From an uncultured Eubacteriales bacterium (lineage in GTDB: Bacteria; Bacillota; Clostridia; Christensenellales; CAG-138): a stretch of 6,886 nucleotides of DNA. Numbering within the stretch: the first letter of the stretch is position 1; every line of letters starts with the position of its first letter. This document shows positions 1 through 5,329 of this stretch, in pieces. A program made the translations under genes and the position numbers. The stretch lies in assembly GCA_900543475.1 (NCBI GenBank), contig UQRU01000111.1:1-6886 (forward strand), given 5' to 3'. Below the pieces are notes generated by a model. It had not been told where the DNA came from. It made no database searches and worked only from the letters and a program-made list of their open reading frames with translations.

Positions 1-135
1 GCTCCCACATCCCCCCCCGGCCTCTTTACGCCGCCCCCCTATCCGGGGCGCCGGGGGGGGGGGCCCCGGGGGGGGGGGGGGGGGGTTTATTCCCCCCCGG
101 GGGGGGGGGGGCGGGGGGGGGGGCGGCGGGCGCGC
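1..135. other. G/C homopolymer low-complexity stretch, probable artefact or contig edge
   Basis: This stretch is dominated by long single-base runs: C8 at 11-18, G11 at 53-63, G18 at 68-85, C7 at 92-98, G13 at 99-111 and G11 at 113-123. No gene can be supported here; a minus-strand reading frame across it gives only proline/glycine homopolymer. Runs this long and this dense are rare in bacterial chromosomes. They are typical of poly-G base-calling failure or collapsed sequence at a contig edge, especially beside strong hairpins such as those at 146-213. If real, the runs could fold as G-quadruplexes. Confidence 0.7.
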
Positions 136-145
136 ACAGCGCGCA

Positions 146-174
146 CAAAGCAGGGGCCTTCGGCCCCTGCTTTG
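146..174. repeat. Perfect 13-bp-stem GC-rich hairpin
   Basis: The left arm at 146-158 and the right arm at 162-174 are perfect reverse complements (13 bp) around a 3-base TTC loop. No T-tract follows on either strand, so it is not a standard intrinsic terminator, although it could be the terminator of a gene beyond the left edge. It sits directly next to a second, longer hairpin. Confidence 0.75.
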
Positions 175-213
175 GTTTGACCGGCTGGGGCCGAAGGCCC
201 CGGCCGGTCAAAC
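175..213. repeat. 18-bp-stem GC-rich hairpin, partner of the preceding one
   Basis: Arms at 175-192 and 196-213 pair over 18 bp with a single G-T wobble (186 with 202) around a GAA loop. The core GGGGCC-GAA-GGCCCC (187-201) is the exact reverse complement of the core GGGGCC-TTC-GGCCCC (153-167) of the neighbouring hairpin. The two elements can therefore fold separately or pair with each other. No T-tract follows. Lying just upstream of the TetR promoter, it could insulate that promoter from transcription arriving from the left. Confidence 0.75.
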
Positions 214-255
214 GCCGCCGCCCCCCCGCTGCCCCTGGCCGGTTTGGCGAATTTT

Positions 256-285
256 TTGCCTTACCTTTTAAACATACGATATAAT
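256..285 (+). promoter_or_regulatory. Sigma-A-type promoter of the TetR gene
   Basis: A consensus -10 TATAAT lies at 280-285. A partial -35 TTGCCT (4 of 6 matches) lies at 256-261, with an 18-bp spacer. The ribosome site AAAGGAGG follows at 305-312, giving a leader of roughly 25 bases before the ATG at 319. The surroundings change sharply from G/C-rich to A/T-rich here, as expected for a promoter. Confidence 0.6.
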
Positions 286-318
286 GGAAGTAGATCCTGT
301 ACAAAAAGGAGGCCAAGG

Positions 319-879
319 ATGGATTCTGCCACCAATACCCGCTACCGTCTGGCAAATGCCCTAAAAGACCTGGTCCGGAGCAAACCCCTGGATAAGATTA
401 CCGTCAAACAGATCGCAGATGCCTGCGGAGTGAGCCGCCAGACCTTTTACCGGTGTTTTTTGGACAAATACGACCTGGTAAACTGGTATTTTGAGCGCCT
501 GGTGGAGCGGTCCTTTCAGGAGATGGGGGTAAGCCTGACCCTGCGGGAAGGGCTGCTGAACAAGTTCCGGTTCATCCAAGCGGAGGCGGATTTCTTTGCC
601 TGTGCTTTTGGCAGCGACGACGCCAATTCCCTCATGCGCTACGATTATGATTACATTTACCGTTTCTACAGCGACATCATTACCCGTAAGACCCATCGCC
701 CTTTGGAGCCGGACATCGCTTTCCTTCTGGAGATGTATTGCCGGGGCTCCATTGAAATGACCGCCCGCTGGGTAATGCGCGGCATGGAATTACAGCCGGA
801 AAAAATGGTGGAGCTTTTGATCGAGGCCATGCCCAGCCGGCTGGAGTCCCTGTTGCGGGAGCTGCATCCGGAAGCGTAA
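319..879 (+). CDS. TetR/AcrR-family transcriptional regulator (DhaS-like type)
   Basis: This is a 186-residue DNA-binding repressor-type protein. The ATG at 319 is chosen because AAAGGAGG ends 6 bases before it; the same frame stays open upstream to 244, but that extension reaches into the promoter. Residues 7-50 form the TetR N-terminal domain, with the helix-turn-helix at about 28-47 (TVKQIADACGVSRQTFYRCF) and the usual K-Y-D-L-x-N-W follow-on. The C-terminal helical domain (about 75-180), with a W-V-M-R-G-M segment near 151-156, resembles the TetR group that includes the dihydroxyacetone-kinase regulator DhaS; this is a resemblance recalled from the family, not a search. The ligand is unknown. 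The gene lies upstream of fucO on the same strand, separated from it by a terminator and a second promoter. Control of fucO, and perhaps of itself, is the likeliest role, inferred from position. Confidence 0.88.
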   Translation: MDSATNTRYRLANALKDLVRSKPLDKITVKQIADACGVSRQTFYRCFLDKYDLVNWYFERLVERSFQEMGVSLTLREGLLNKFRFIQAEADFFACAFGSDDANSLMRYDYDYIYRFYSDIITRKTHRPLEPDIAFLLEMYCRGSIEMTARWVMRGMELQPEKMVELLIEAMPSRLESLLRELHPEA

Positions 880-904
880 GCCGGCGTTTTGTCTGGCTTT
901 TTTT
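878..904 (+). terminator. Intrinsic terminator after the TetR gene
   Basis: A 7-bp stem (AAGCCGG at 878-884 with CTGGCTT at 893-899, one G-T wobble) encloses an 8-base loop. It runs into a seven-T tract at 898-904. The left arm overlaps the last two bases of the stop codon. It should largely uncouple fucO from the regulator transcript. Confidence 0.7.
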
Positions 905-948
905 CAATACGAATTTTGTAAGATGTGACAAACGGGGACATGTGTAAC

Positions 949-977
949 TTGCGTCCGCATTTTGGTATCGTTATAAT
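949..977 (+). promoter_or_regulatory. Sigma-A-type promoter of fucO
   Basis: A consensus -10 TATAAT lies at 972-977. A weak -35 TTGCGT lies at 949-954, with an ideal 17-bp spacer. The start of transcription would be near 984, just ahead of the palindrome at 992-1005. The weak -35 suggests that an activator or strong regulation matters. Confidence 0.6.
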
Positions 978-991
978 CTTATCAAAGACGC

Positions 992-1005
992 ATATGGCGC
1001 CATAT
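992..1005. promoter_or_regulatory. Perfect 14-bp palindrome in the fucO leader, candidate operator
   Basis: ATATGGCGCCATAT reads identically on both strands. It lies between the fucO -10 box and the ribosome site, at about +8 to +21 of the predicted transcript. A repressor bound here would block or roadblock the polymerase. The TetR-family regulator encoded immediately upstream is the obvious candidate ligand. I did not find a second copy before the regulator gene, so autoregulation through this site is not supported. Confidence 0.5.
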
Positions 1006-1032
1006 TAAATCACAAAAAGGAGCATGATCCCC

Positions 1033-2181
1033 ATGGTAAACCGCATTGTACTGAACACCATTTCCTATCACGGCAAAGGCGCCATTGAAAACATCGTGCC
1101 CGAGCTGACCAGCCGGGGCTACACCAAGGCGTTTGTATGTTCTGACCCAGACCTTATCAAGTTCGGCGTCACCAAGAAGGTAACGGATCTACTGGACGCA
1201 GCTGGCTTTGCCTATACCATCTACAGCGACATCAAGCCCAATCCCACCATTGAGAACGTGCAGCACGGGGTAGCCGCCTATCAGGCTTCCGGCGCAGACA
1301 GCATCGTAACCATTGGCGGCGGCTCCAGCATGGATACCGCCAAGGCCATCGGCATCATCGTAAACAATCCGGAGTTTGCGGACGTGCGGAGCCTGGAGGG
1401 GGTAGCCCCCACCAAGAAGCACGCGGTATTCACCATTGCCGTGCCCACCACCGCCGGCACTGCTGCGGAGGTCACCATCAACTATGTGATCACGGATGTG
1501 GAAAAGCACCGTAAATTCGTCTGCGTGGATACCAACGACATCCCGGAAGTGGCCGTTGTGGATCCTGATATGATGCGCTCCATGCCCAAGGGCCTCACCG
1601 CCGCCACGGGTATGGATGCCTTGACCCACGCCATCGAGGGATATATCACCAAGGGGCATTGCGCCATTTCCGATATGTTCCATCTGGAAGCCATTCGGCT
1701 GATCAGCAAGCACCTGCGGGGCGCCGTTGCCAACACGGAGGAAGGCCGGGAAGGCATGGCCCTGGGGCAGTACATTGCGGGTATGGGCTTCTCCAACGTG
1801 GGCCTAGGCATTGTCCACTCCATGGCCCATGGCTTGAGCGCCCTGTATGACACCCCCCACGGGGTTGCCTGCGCCATCATCCTGCCCACGGGCCTGGAGT
1901 ATAATAAGACTGCCGCCGGCGACCGTTACCGGGCCATCGGCCAGGCCATGGGCGTAGCCGGCATCGACGCCATGTCCGAAACGGAAGCCATCGACGCCAC
2001 CATCGCCGCGGTCAAGCAGCTCAGCGCGGACGTTGGCATTCCCGCCGGCCTCCAGGGCATCCTGAAGGAAGAGGATGTGGCCTTCCTCTCCGCCTCCGCC
2101 TATGCGGACGCCTGCCGCCCCGGTAATCCCCGGGACACCAACGAAGCGGAGATCGCAGCCCTGTACCGGAGCCTGATGTAA
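1033..2181 (+). CDS. fucO: Lactaldehyde reductase FucO, iron-containing alcohol dehydrogenase
   Basis: This cytoplasmic NAD-linked group III alcohol dehydrogenase reduces lactaldehyde to 1,2-propanediol, the anaerobic end step of fucose or rhamnose breakdown; relatives accept other small alcohols. The protein has 382 residues. The ATG at 1033 is preferred over 1024 because AAGGAG (1017-1022) is only one base from 1024, and because a start at 1033 matches E. coli FucO end to end. Visible hallmarks are the nucleotide-binding G-G-G-S at 95-98 with D101, D38 at the position tied to NAD preference, and metal ligands D195, H199, H262 and H276 (in GMDALTHA, VHSMAH and TPHG). Long stretches around 104-123 and 138-168 (for example NNPEFADVRSLEG and AGTAAEVTINYVITD) are near-identical to E. 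coli FucO as I recall it. No fucose or rhamnose pathway genes are nearby, so the substrate is inferred from similarity. Expression is probably set by the promoter at 949-977 and the palindrome at 992-1005. Confidence 0.93.
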   Translation: MVNRIVLNTISYHGKGAIENIVPELTSRGYTKAFVCSDPDLIKFGVTKKVTDLLDAAGFAYTIYSDIKPNPTIENVQHGVAAYQASGADSIVTIGGGSSMDTAKAIGIIVNNPEFADVRSLEGVAPTKKHAVFTIAVPTTAGTAAEVTINYVITDVEKHRKFVCVDTNDIPEVAVVDPDMMRSMPKGLTAATGMDALTHAIEGYITKGHCAISDMFHLEAIRLISKHLRGAVANTEEGREGMALGQYIAGMGFSNVGLGIVHSMAHGLSALYDTPHGVACAIILPTGLEYNKTAAGDRYRAIGQAMGVAGIDAMSETEAIDATIAAVKQLSADVGIPAGLQGILKEEDVAFLSASAYADACRPGNPRDTNEAEIAALYRSLM

Positions 2182-2187
2182 TAGGCT

Positions 2188-2213
2188 CGCCCCGGGGCTA
2201 GGGGCGTTCCCCT
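2188..2213. repeat. GC-rich competing hairpins after fucO
   Basis: A 6-bp stem CGCCCC (2188-2193) with GGGGCG (2201-2206) overlaps a 5-bp alternative, AGGGG (2200-2204) with CCCCT (2209-2213). The two cannot form together and neither is followed by a T-tract. It may protect the 3' end of the fucO transcript or simply be GC-rich spacer. Confidence 0.4.
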
Positions 2214-2247
2214 GGCCCGTCCAAAGCCTGCATAGGTTTTGGTAATC

Positions 2248-2286
2248 AAAAAAGGCGCAAACGGATAAAACCGTTTGCGCTTTTTT
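2248..2286. terminator. Bidirectional intrinsic terminator between convergent genes
   Basis: A perfect 10-bp stem (GCGCAAACGG at 2255-2264 with CCGTTTGCGC at 2271-2280) has a 6-base ATAAAA loop. It is flanked by six A (2248-2253) on the left and six T (2281-2286) on the right, so a T-tract follows the hairpin on both strands. It ends fucO on the plus strand and the membrane-protein gene (2353-3078) on the minus strand. Confidence 0.92.
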
Positions 2287-2352
2287 GCAGTAGGGGCAGG
2301 CCAAAAGTTGTTGCTTTTTTCGCCATTACAAATCAATTTACACGCCACACCC

Positions 2353-3078
2353 CTACCCATTCCGCAGCTTTTGGCAATACTGGGTACAGAGCTTATCCGT
2401 GCATTCAGCGCATTGCAGGGCTGCGTTGGAGTGATCCCAAAAGCGCTCGGGATACATCATTACGCAAAGCTCCCACACCAGCCATGCGATCACAGACATG
2501 ATCAACAGGGAGCTGGTAAAAAAACCATTTGTAAAGATCAGCGGGGAAAACATCATAAGGTGATCCCAGTTAAAGATCCGACAGGTGGTACAGCAGCGGT
2601 TTTTCATGATCAACCGGAATGGGCACCAGATCAACACGCAGATCAGGTCGCAAACATAAAACAGCACCGAGATCATAAACAGCGCTATCTTGTCGATTAT
2701 GCCCCAATAATACAGCAGGCCGATCCCCACGATCAGCAGGCACCATAGGATAAACACCTTATAAGCGGCCTTGGTGGTGGCCACGATATAGCTTCGCAGG
2801 GCCTCATGGTTGATCTTGTCCCGGATGGGCCGAAAATGGTTGGCAAAGAGCTTTTGAGAGCCTACTGGGACTTTATTTTTAATGGGGACGATTTGAAGGA
2901 ACATATCTACGACCCATATCGCCCACAAAAGATGCAGCGGAGAAAGGGTTTTAAAAAAGTTCATTCCGTTGAGCACAAAATAAATATCCGGCTTAACCAG
3001 CCACGCCCAAATACATAATATAAAAATTATGCAGCGTCCAACCAAACGGGCAAAATAAATTTTTCTAGTTTTAGACAT
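2353..3078 (-). CDS. Cys-rich multi-pass membrane protein of unknown function
   Basis: The product has 241 residues. I chose the ATG at 3078 because AGGAGG (3085-3090) ends 6 bases before it; the in-frame ATG at 3084 abuts the AGGAGG and is too close. Hydrophobic segments at about 11-28, 48-64, 106-126, 131-152 and 176-208 suggest five or so membrane passes. A polar stretch at 66-105 includes a basic N-H-F-R-P-I-R-D-K segment. Two cysteine clusters stand out: C162, C163 and C166 in a loop followed by R-I-F-N-W-D (167-172), and a C-terminal tail with C223, C226, C231 and C235 (spacing CxxC-x4-CxxxC), which could bind metal or form disulphides. I have an unverified impression of similar uncharacterised Clostridia proteins with the C-R-I-[FY]-N-W-D motif, but I cannot name a family. 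It is transcribed alone, with its promoter in the gap after the collagen-like gene and its terminator shared with fucO. Confidence 0.8.
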   Translation of the reverse strand: MSKTRKIYFARLVGRCIIFILCIWAWLVKPDIYFVLNGMNFFKTLSPLHLLWAIWVVDMFLQIVPIKNKVPVGSQKLFANHFRPIRDKINHEALRSYIVATTKAAYKVFILWCLLIVGIGLLYYWGIIDKIALFMISVLFYVCDLICVLIWCPFRLIMKNRCCTTCRIFNWDHLMMFSPLIFTNGFFTSSLLIMSVIAWLVWELCVMMYPERFWDHSNAALQCAECTDKLCTQYCQKLRNG

Positions 3079-3453
3079 TTTCATCCTCCTTTCTCCATCA
3101 TAACGTGCATGCTTGGAAAAAGCGGATTCGACGAGGGAATGGAGAACCTATCAGAATATATCATTCTAATATACTTTTATGGGGATACGCAAGGGGCAAA
3201 ATATTTTTCCGCTCGTTCCTCTGCGCTCCATCCCATATCCGAAAGCAGCCATATCCCCCCGCTCCACATCCTTAGGGCAGGGAATATGGACCAACTTCGG
3301 CCCTCAATGCCCTCGCAGCTGCTGCAATTCCTGCTTCCAAACCTTTGGCGCCAAGGAGACTGCTGCGCGGCCTGGGACAGTCCCTTGGGCGCCCGCCCGT
3401 TTAAACCCAGGCTACAGGCCCCTGGCGCCTTTCCTCCGTTTCACAAGGTTTGC
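3079..3453. other. Gene-free gap with promoter-like AT stretch and GC-rich inverted repeats
   Basis: No gene is supported here. The part near the membrane-protein gene (about 3145-3215) is AT-rich and holds its probable promoter. The rest is GC-rich. It contains a 7-bp inverted repeat, GCCTGGG at 3370-3376 with CCCAGGC at 3406-3412, enclosing the palindrome GGGCGCCC (3387-3394), and a separate 10-bp palindrome TTGGCGCCAA (3345-3354). No hairpin with a T-tract follows the collagen-like gene. Several frames are open across the gap, but none has a ribosome site with a start codon. A decayed gene or an untranslated RNA cannot be excluded. Confidence 0.5.
3163..3192 (-). promoter_or_regulatory. 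Possible promoter of the Cys-rich membrane protein
   Basis: Reading the minus strand, TAGAAT (3168-3163, 5 of 6 matches to the -10 consensus) lies 18 bp after TTGCGT (3192-3187), the same weak -35 hexamer as at fucO. The -10 overlaps a small inverted repeat, AGAAT (3153-3157) with ATTCT (3163-3167), which could be a regulator site. The leader would be about 75 bases. TATATT at other spacings is an alternative -10. Confidence 0.35.
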
Positions 3454-4899
3454 CTATCGTTGGTCGCTGATGGTGGCGCTGCTATTGCTGGCCTCCAGCG
3501 CAGAAAGGGGATCATAAGGCGCCCCACTCGTGGTGCCTGCTAGCAGGGCAATGTCTACCGCATTTGCTGGAAGCCCCCATGAATTGCCAGAAAACAAAAA
3601 TGTAGCTTGATCCACCACATATCCCCGGGTATTGTATGTCACATTCTGCATGATCGTACCGGTGGAACCAGGGTTCAAATAGGCTGCTTGGCGCAGGGTA
3701 TGAAAGATATTATCCCGCACCAATAGGTTGGTGGCATTCCCTTGCGTTACAAACCCGCGATTGACGACCCATGTGGAAGAATCTCCCGGCTGCTCTGGGC
3801 CGTAGATCTGGCAGTTTAAAATTTGGTTCCCCTCTCCGGCAACCTGGATAAACTCCACTGGGTACGGATCGTTGCTGGTCATACGTAGCCCATTGATCGT
3901 ATTGTTCCCCCCATTGCATAGGAAGGGCACCACTGGCGCTTGAAGCACGATCAATGCCCCAGCTCTTCCCCGAATGGTCAGGCCGGGAATATTCACAACC
4001 TGTTGCTGCGTAATGGGATACGTGCCCTGCAAAACGTGTATGACCCCGTTTGGCTGGGCCACAGCCAACGCCTGCGAAATGGTTGTAAAAGGGGCGGCTT
4101 GGCTACCATCCCCGCCAGGGGCGGCATCTGCCTGAACAAATAAATTATAGGGGTTTGGTTCAACGCTGCCTGTTGCGCCGGTGGGGCCGGTAGGCCCCGG
4201 GTCCCCTGCCGCGCCGGTGGGGCCGGTGGGGCCAGTGGCGCCCGCCGCCCCTGTGGGGCCGGTGGGACCGGTCGTCCCCGCTGCGCCGGTGGGGCCGGTG
4301 GCCCCGGCTGGCCCTGCCACCCCGGTAGGGCCGGTAGGACCTGGATCTCCCGTGGCGCCCCTCGCCCCTGCCGCACCGGTAGGACCGGTAGGCCCTTGGG
4401 CCCCTACTGGGCCAGTGGGACCTGGATCTCCCGTGGCGCCCCTCGCCCCGGCCGCGCCTGTAGGCCCGGTTGGGCCGATCTCCCCGGTGGCGCCTCTGGC
4501 CCCAGCCTGCCCCGTGGCCCCGGTGGCCCCCGTGGGCCCGGTTGCCCCCGCTATCCCCCTGGGGCCGGTTGCACCGGTCGCCCCGGTGGCGCCTGCTACT
4601 CCCGGCTGTCCCGCCACCCCTGTAGGCCCGGTTGCACCCGCCGCACCCGCTACGCCCGGCTGTCCCGTCGCCCCTGTAGGGCCCGTCGCGCCGGTCGGGC
4701 CGGTTGCCCCTGCTGCTCCCGTAGGACCAGTTGGGCCGGGCTCCCCGGTGGCGCCACTGGCGCCTGTTGCGCCCGTAGGGCCGGTGGGGCCTGGCGGCCC
4801 TGCATCTCCCGCAGGGCCGGTAGGGCCGGGAACCGGACAGAGGCACTTGCATGGTAGGCAACCGTTCATCCCGCAGCCCTTTTGATTTCTACAACGCAT
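3454..4899 (-). CDS. Collagen-like spore-surface protein with C-terminal beta-helix domain
   Basis: This 481-residue protein is of the BclA-like type that forms hair-like filaments on spores. Residues 1-24 are Cys-rich (C3, C9, C14, C17, C19, C21) with no signal peptide. Residues 25-243 are 73 unbroken Gly-X-Y triplets, mostly GPT, GAT and GAA, which should form a collagen triple helix. Residues 250-481 look like a right-handed parallel beta-helix of the DUF1565 / pectate-lyase-like type: G-G-D-G-S-x-x-x-P-F-T-T-I-S-x-A-L near 262-278, H-V-L-Q-G-T-Y at 288-294, then repeating N-x-I / N-N-T-I strands. No catalytic role can be assigned, and the domain may act as a trimer-forming tip or adhesin. 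The start is uncertain. ATG 4899 lies 11 bases after GGAGG (4911-4915); an in-frame TTG at 4917 overlaps that site. The promoter before it fits sigma-K, so expression late in the mother cell is inferred. Confidence 0.88.
   Translation of the reverse strand: MRCRNQKGCGMNGCLPCKCLCPVPGPTGPAGDAGPPGPTGPTGATGASGATGEPGPTGPTGAAGATGPTGATGPTGATGQPGVAGAAGATGPTGVAGQPGVAGATGATGATGPRGIAGATGPTGATGATGQAGARGATGEIGPTGPTGAAGARGATGDPGPTGPVGAQGPTGPTGAAGARGATGDPGPTGPTGVAGPAGATGPTGAAGTTGPTGPTGAAGATGPTGPTGAAGDPGPTGPTGATGSVEPNPYNLFVQADAAPGGDGSQAAPFTTISQALAVAQPNGVIHVLQGTYPITQQQVVNIPGLTIRGRAGALIVLQAPVVPFLCNGGNNTINGLRMTSNDPYPVEFIQVAGEGNQILNCQIYGPEQPGDSSTWVVNRGFVTQGNATNLLVRDNIFHTLRQAAYLNPGSTGTIMQNVTYNTRGYVVDQATFLFSGNSWGLPANAVDIALLAGTTSGAPYDPLSALEASNSSATISDQR
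4171..4827 (-). repeat. Gly-X-Y collagen repeat tract with 18- and 27-residue sub-periods
   Basis: This is the DNA of 73 consecutive Gly-X-Y triplets. Higher-order repeats are visible. G-Q-P-G-V-A-G recurs 18 residues apart (79-85 and 97-103), matching a repeated 13-base string at 4601-4613 and 4655-4667, 54 bp apart. G-A-R-G-A-T-G begins at residues 133, 151 and 178. An exact 32-bp direct repeat occurs at 4337-4368 and 4418-4449, offset 81 bp (27 residues). Such repeats point to expansion and contraction in multiples of three bases, so length variation between strains is expected. Confidence 0.9.
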
Positions 4900-4931
4900 A
4901 TGCCATGCATCCTCCAATTTATGTCTTTTTA

Positions 4932-4959
4932 TATTCTATGATATCGAAAAGCCATTAGT
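4932..4959 (-). promoter_or_regulatory. Sigma-K-like sporulation promoter of the collagen-like gene
   Basis: On the minus strand, AC (4959-4958), a 17-base spacer, then CATA-GAA-TA (4940-4932) matches the Bacillus sigma-K form AC-N17-CATANNNTA exactly. Sigma-E, which shares the CATA core, is the alternative. A sigma-A reading would use TAGAAT as -10 but has no acceptable -35. Transcription would start near 4925, ten or so bases before the GGAGG at 4911-4915. It lies just after the small ORF at 4975-5205. Confidence 0.55.
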
Positions 4960-4974
4960 TACAATGCAGACGAC

Positions 4975-5205
4975 TTACATTGGCATAAACGAATCAGAAG
5001 GTTTGATGGATTGCCCATGTGTTAGAGGCGGCGCAGGCGGAAAATAGCCAAACGCAAAAAAATTAGGGCCAACGCATGGCGCGCCTTGGCCCTGGATTTT
5101 GTTTTTCCCATCGTCGCTATGCCAAAGTGGCAAAGCATCCGCTGAAAAAAAGCGCCCTCTAACAGCTGCCTCTCTTCGCTGGAAAAAGGGGAGCGGCTTT
5201 TGCAT
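4975..5205 (-). CDS. Possible small protein (76 aa), unknown
   Basis: The main support is a near-ideal start: AGGAGG (5211-5216) sits 5 bases before ATG 5205, and the frame stays open for 76 codons to TAA at 4975. The product begins M-Q-K-P-L-P-F-F-Q-R-R. It has no membrane segment and one cysteine (residue 44). The C-terminal half is rich in Phe, Pro and Gly (G-P-N-F-F-A-F-G-Y-F-P-P-A-P-P-L). That half loosely recalls the V-G-P-x-L-P-P-x-P-P exosporium targeting motif of BclA, but the likeness is weak and may be chance. The gene ends 15 bases before the -35 of the collagen-like gene, on the same strand with no terminator between, so co-transcription is possible. I find no convincing promoter. 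It could be a small spore-layer protein or a non-coding frame with a fortuitous ribosome site. Confidence 0.42.
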   Translation of the reverse strand: MQKPLPFFQRREAAVRGRFFSADALPLWHSDDGKNKIQGQGAPCVGPNFFAFGYFPPAPPLTHGQSIKPSDSFMPM

Positions 5206-5273
5206 AAAAGCCTCCTCACACGATATAACGTCCATGGCGGCGAACCGCCCCTGTTCCTAAGGCGCGCAATGTA

Positions 5274-5319
5274 GTGACAAACCGGCTCCGCAAACAAAGG
5301 CTTTCACTGTTTTTGTCAC
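5274..5319. repeat. 8-bp inverted repeat GTGACAAA / TTTGTCAC
   Basis: GTGACAAA at 5274-5281 and TTTGTCAC at 5312-5319 are perfect reverse complements 30 bases apart, in the gap between the 93-residue membrane protein and the small ORF. The right copy reads ATGTGACAAA on the minus strand, and the same 10-mer occurs on the plus strand at 922-931, upstream of the fucO promoter. It could be a paired regulator site or a loose hairpin; no T-tract follows. Confidence 0.35.
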
Positions 5320-5329
5320 ATGTTAGTTT

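Noticed and set aside
146..213. CRISPR-like repeats or a transposon end
   Set aside because: There are only two elements, no spacers, no target duplication and no transposase nearby.
244..318. N-terminal extension of the TetR protein from an upstream ATG
   Set aside because: The extension would be encoded by the promoter itself (TATAAT at 280-285), and AAAGGAGG clearly serves the ATG at 319.
26..355. Minus-strand proline/glycine-rich frame at the left edge
   Set aside because: It arises from homopolymer runs and GC-rich hairpins, and runs through the promoter of the TetR gene.
1189..1713. 174-codon minus-strand frame inside fucO
   Set aside because: It is a His/Gly-rich shadow of a strongly conserved enzyme gene with no start signal.
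3109..3543. 144-codon plus-strand frame across the gap and the end of the collagen-like gene
   Set aside because: It has no ribosome site before its ATG, overlaps a well-supported gene on the opposite strand, and has no recognisable domain.
4181..4885. Long plus-strand frame with G-P-V-G-P / A-P repeats opposite the collagen-like gene
   Set aside because: The complement of Gly-Pro-Thr codons automatically gives stop-free Gly/Pro/Ala/Val repeats. There is no ribosome site, and another minus frame is also open over the same stretch, as expected for a low-complexity repeat.
5022..5297. 91-codon minus-strand frame overlapping the small ORF at 4975-5205
   Set aside because: It begins at TTG without a ribosome site, while the overlapping frame has a near-ideal one.
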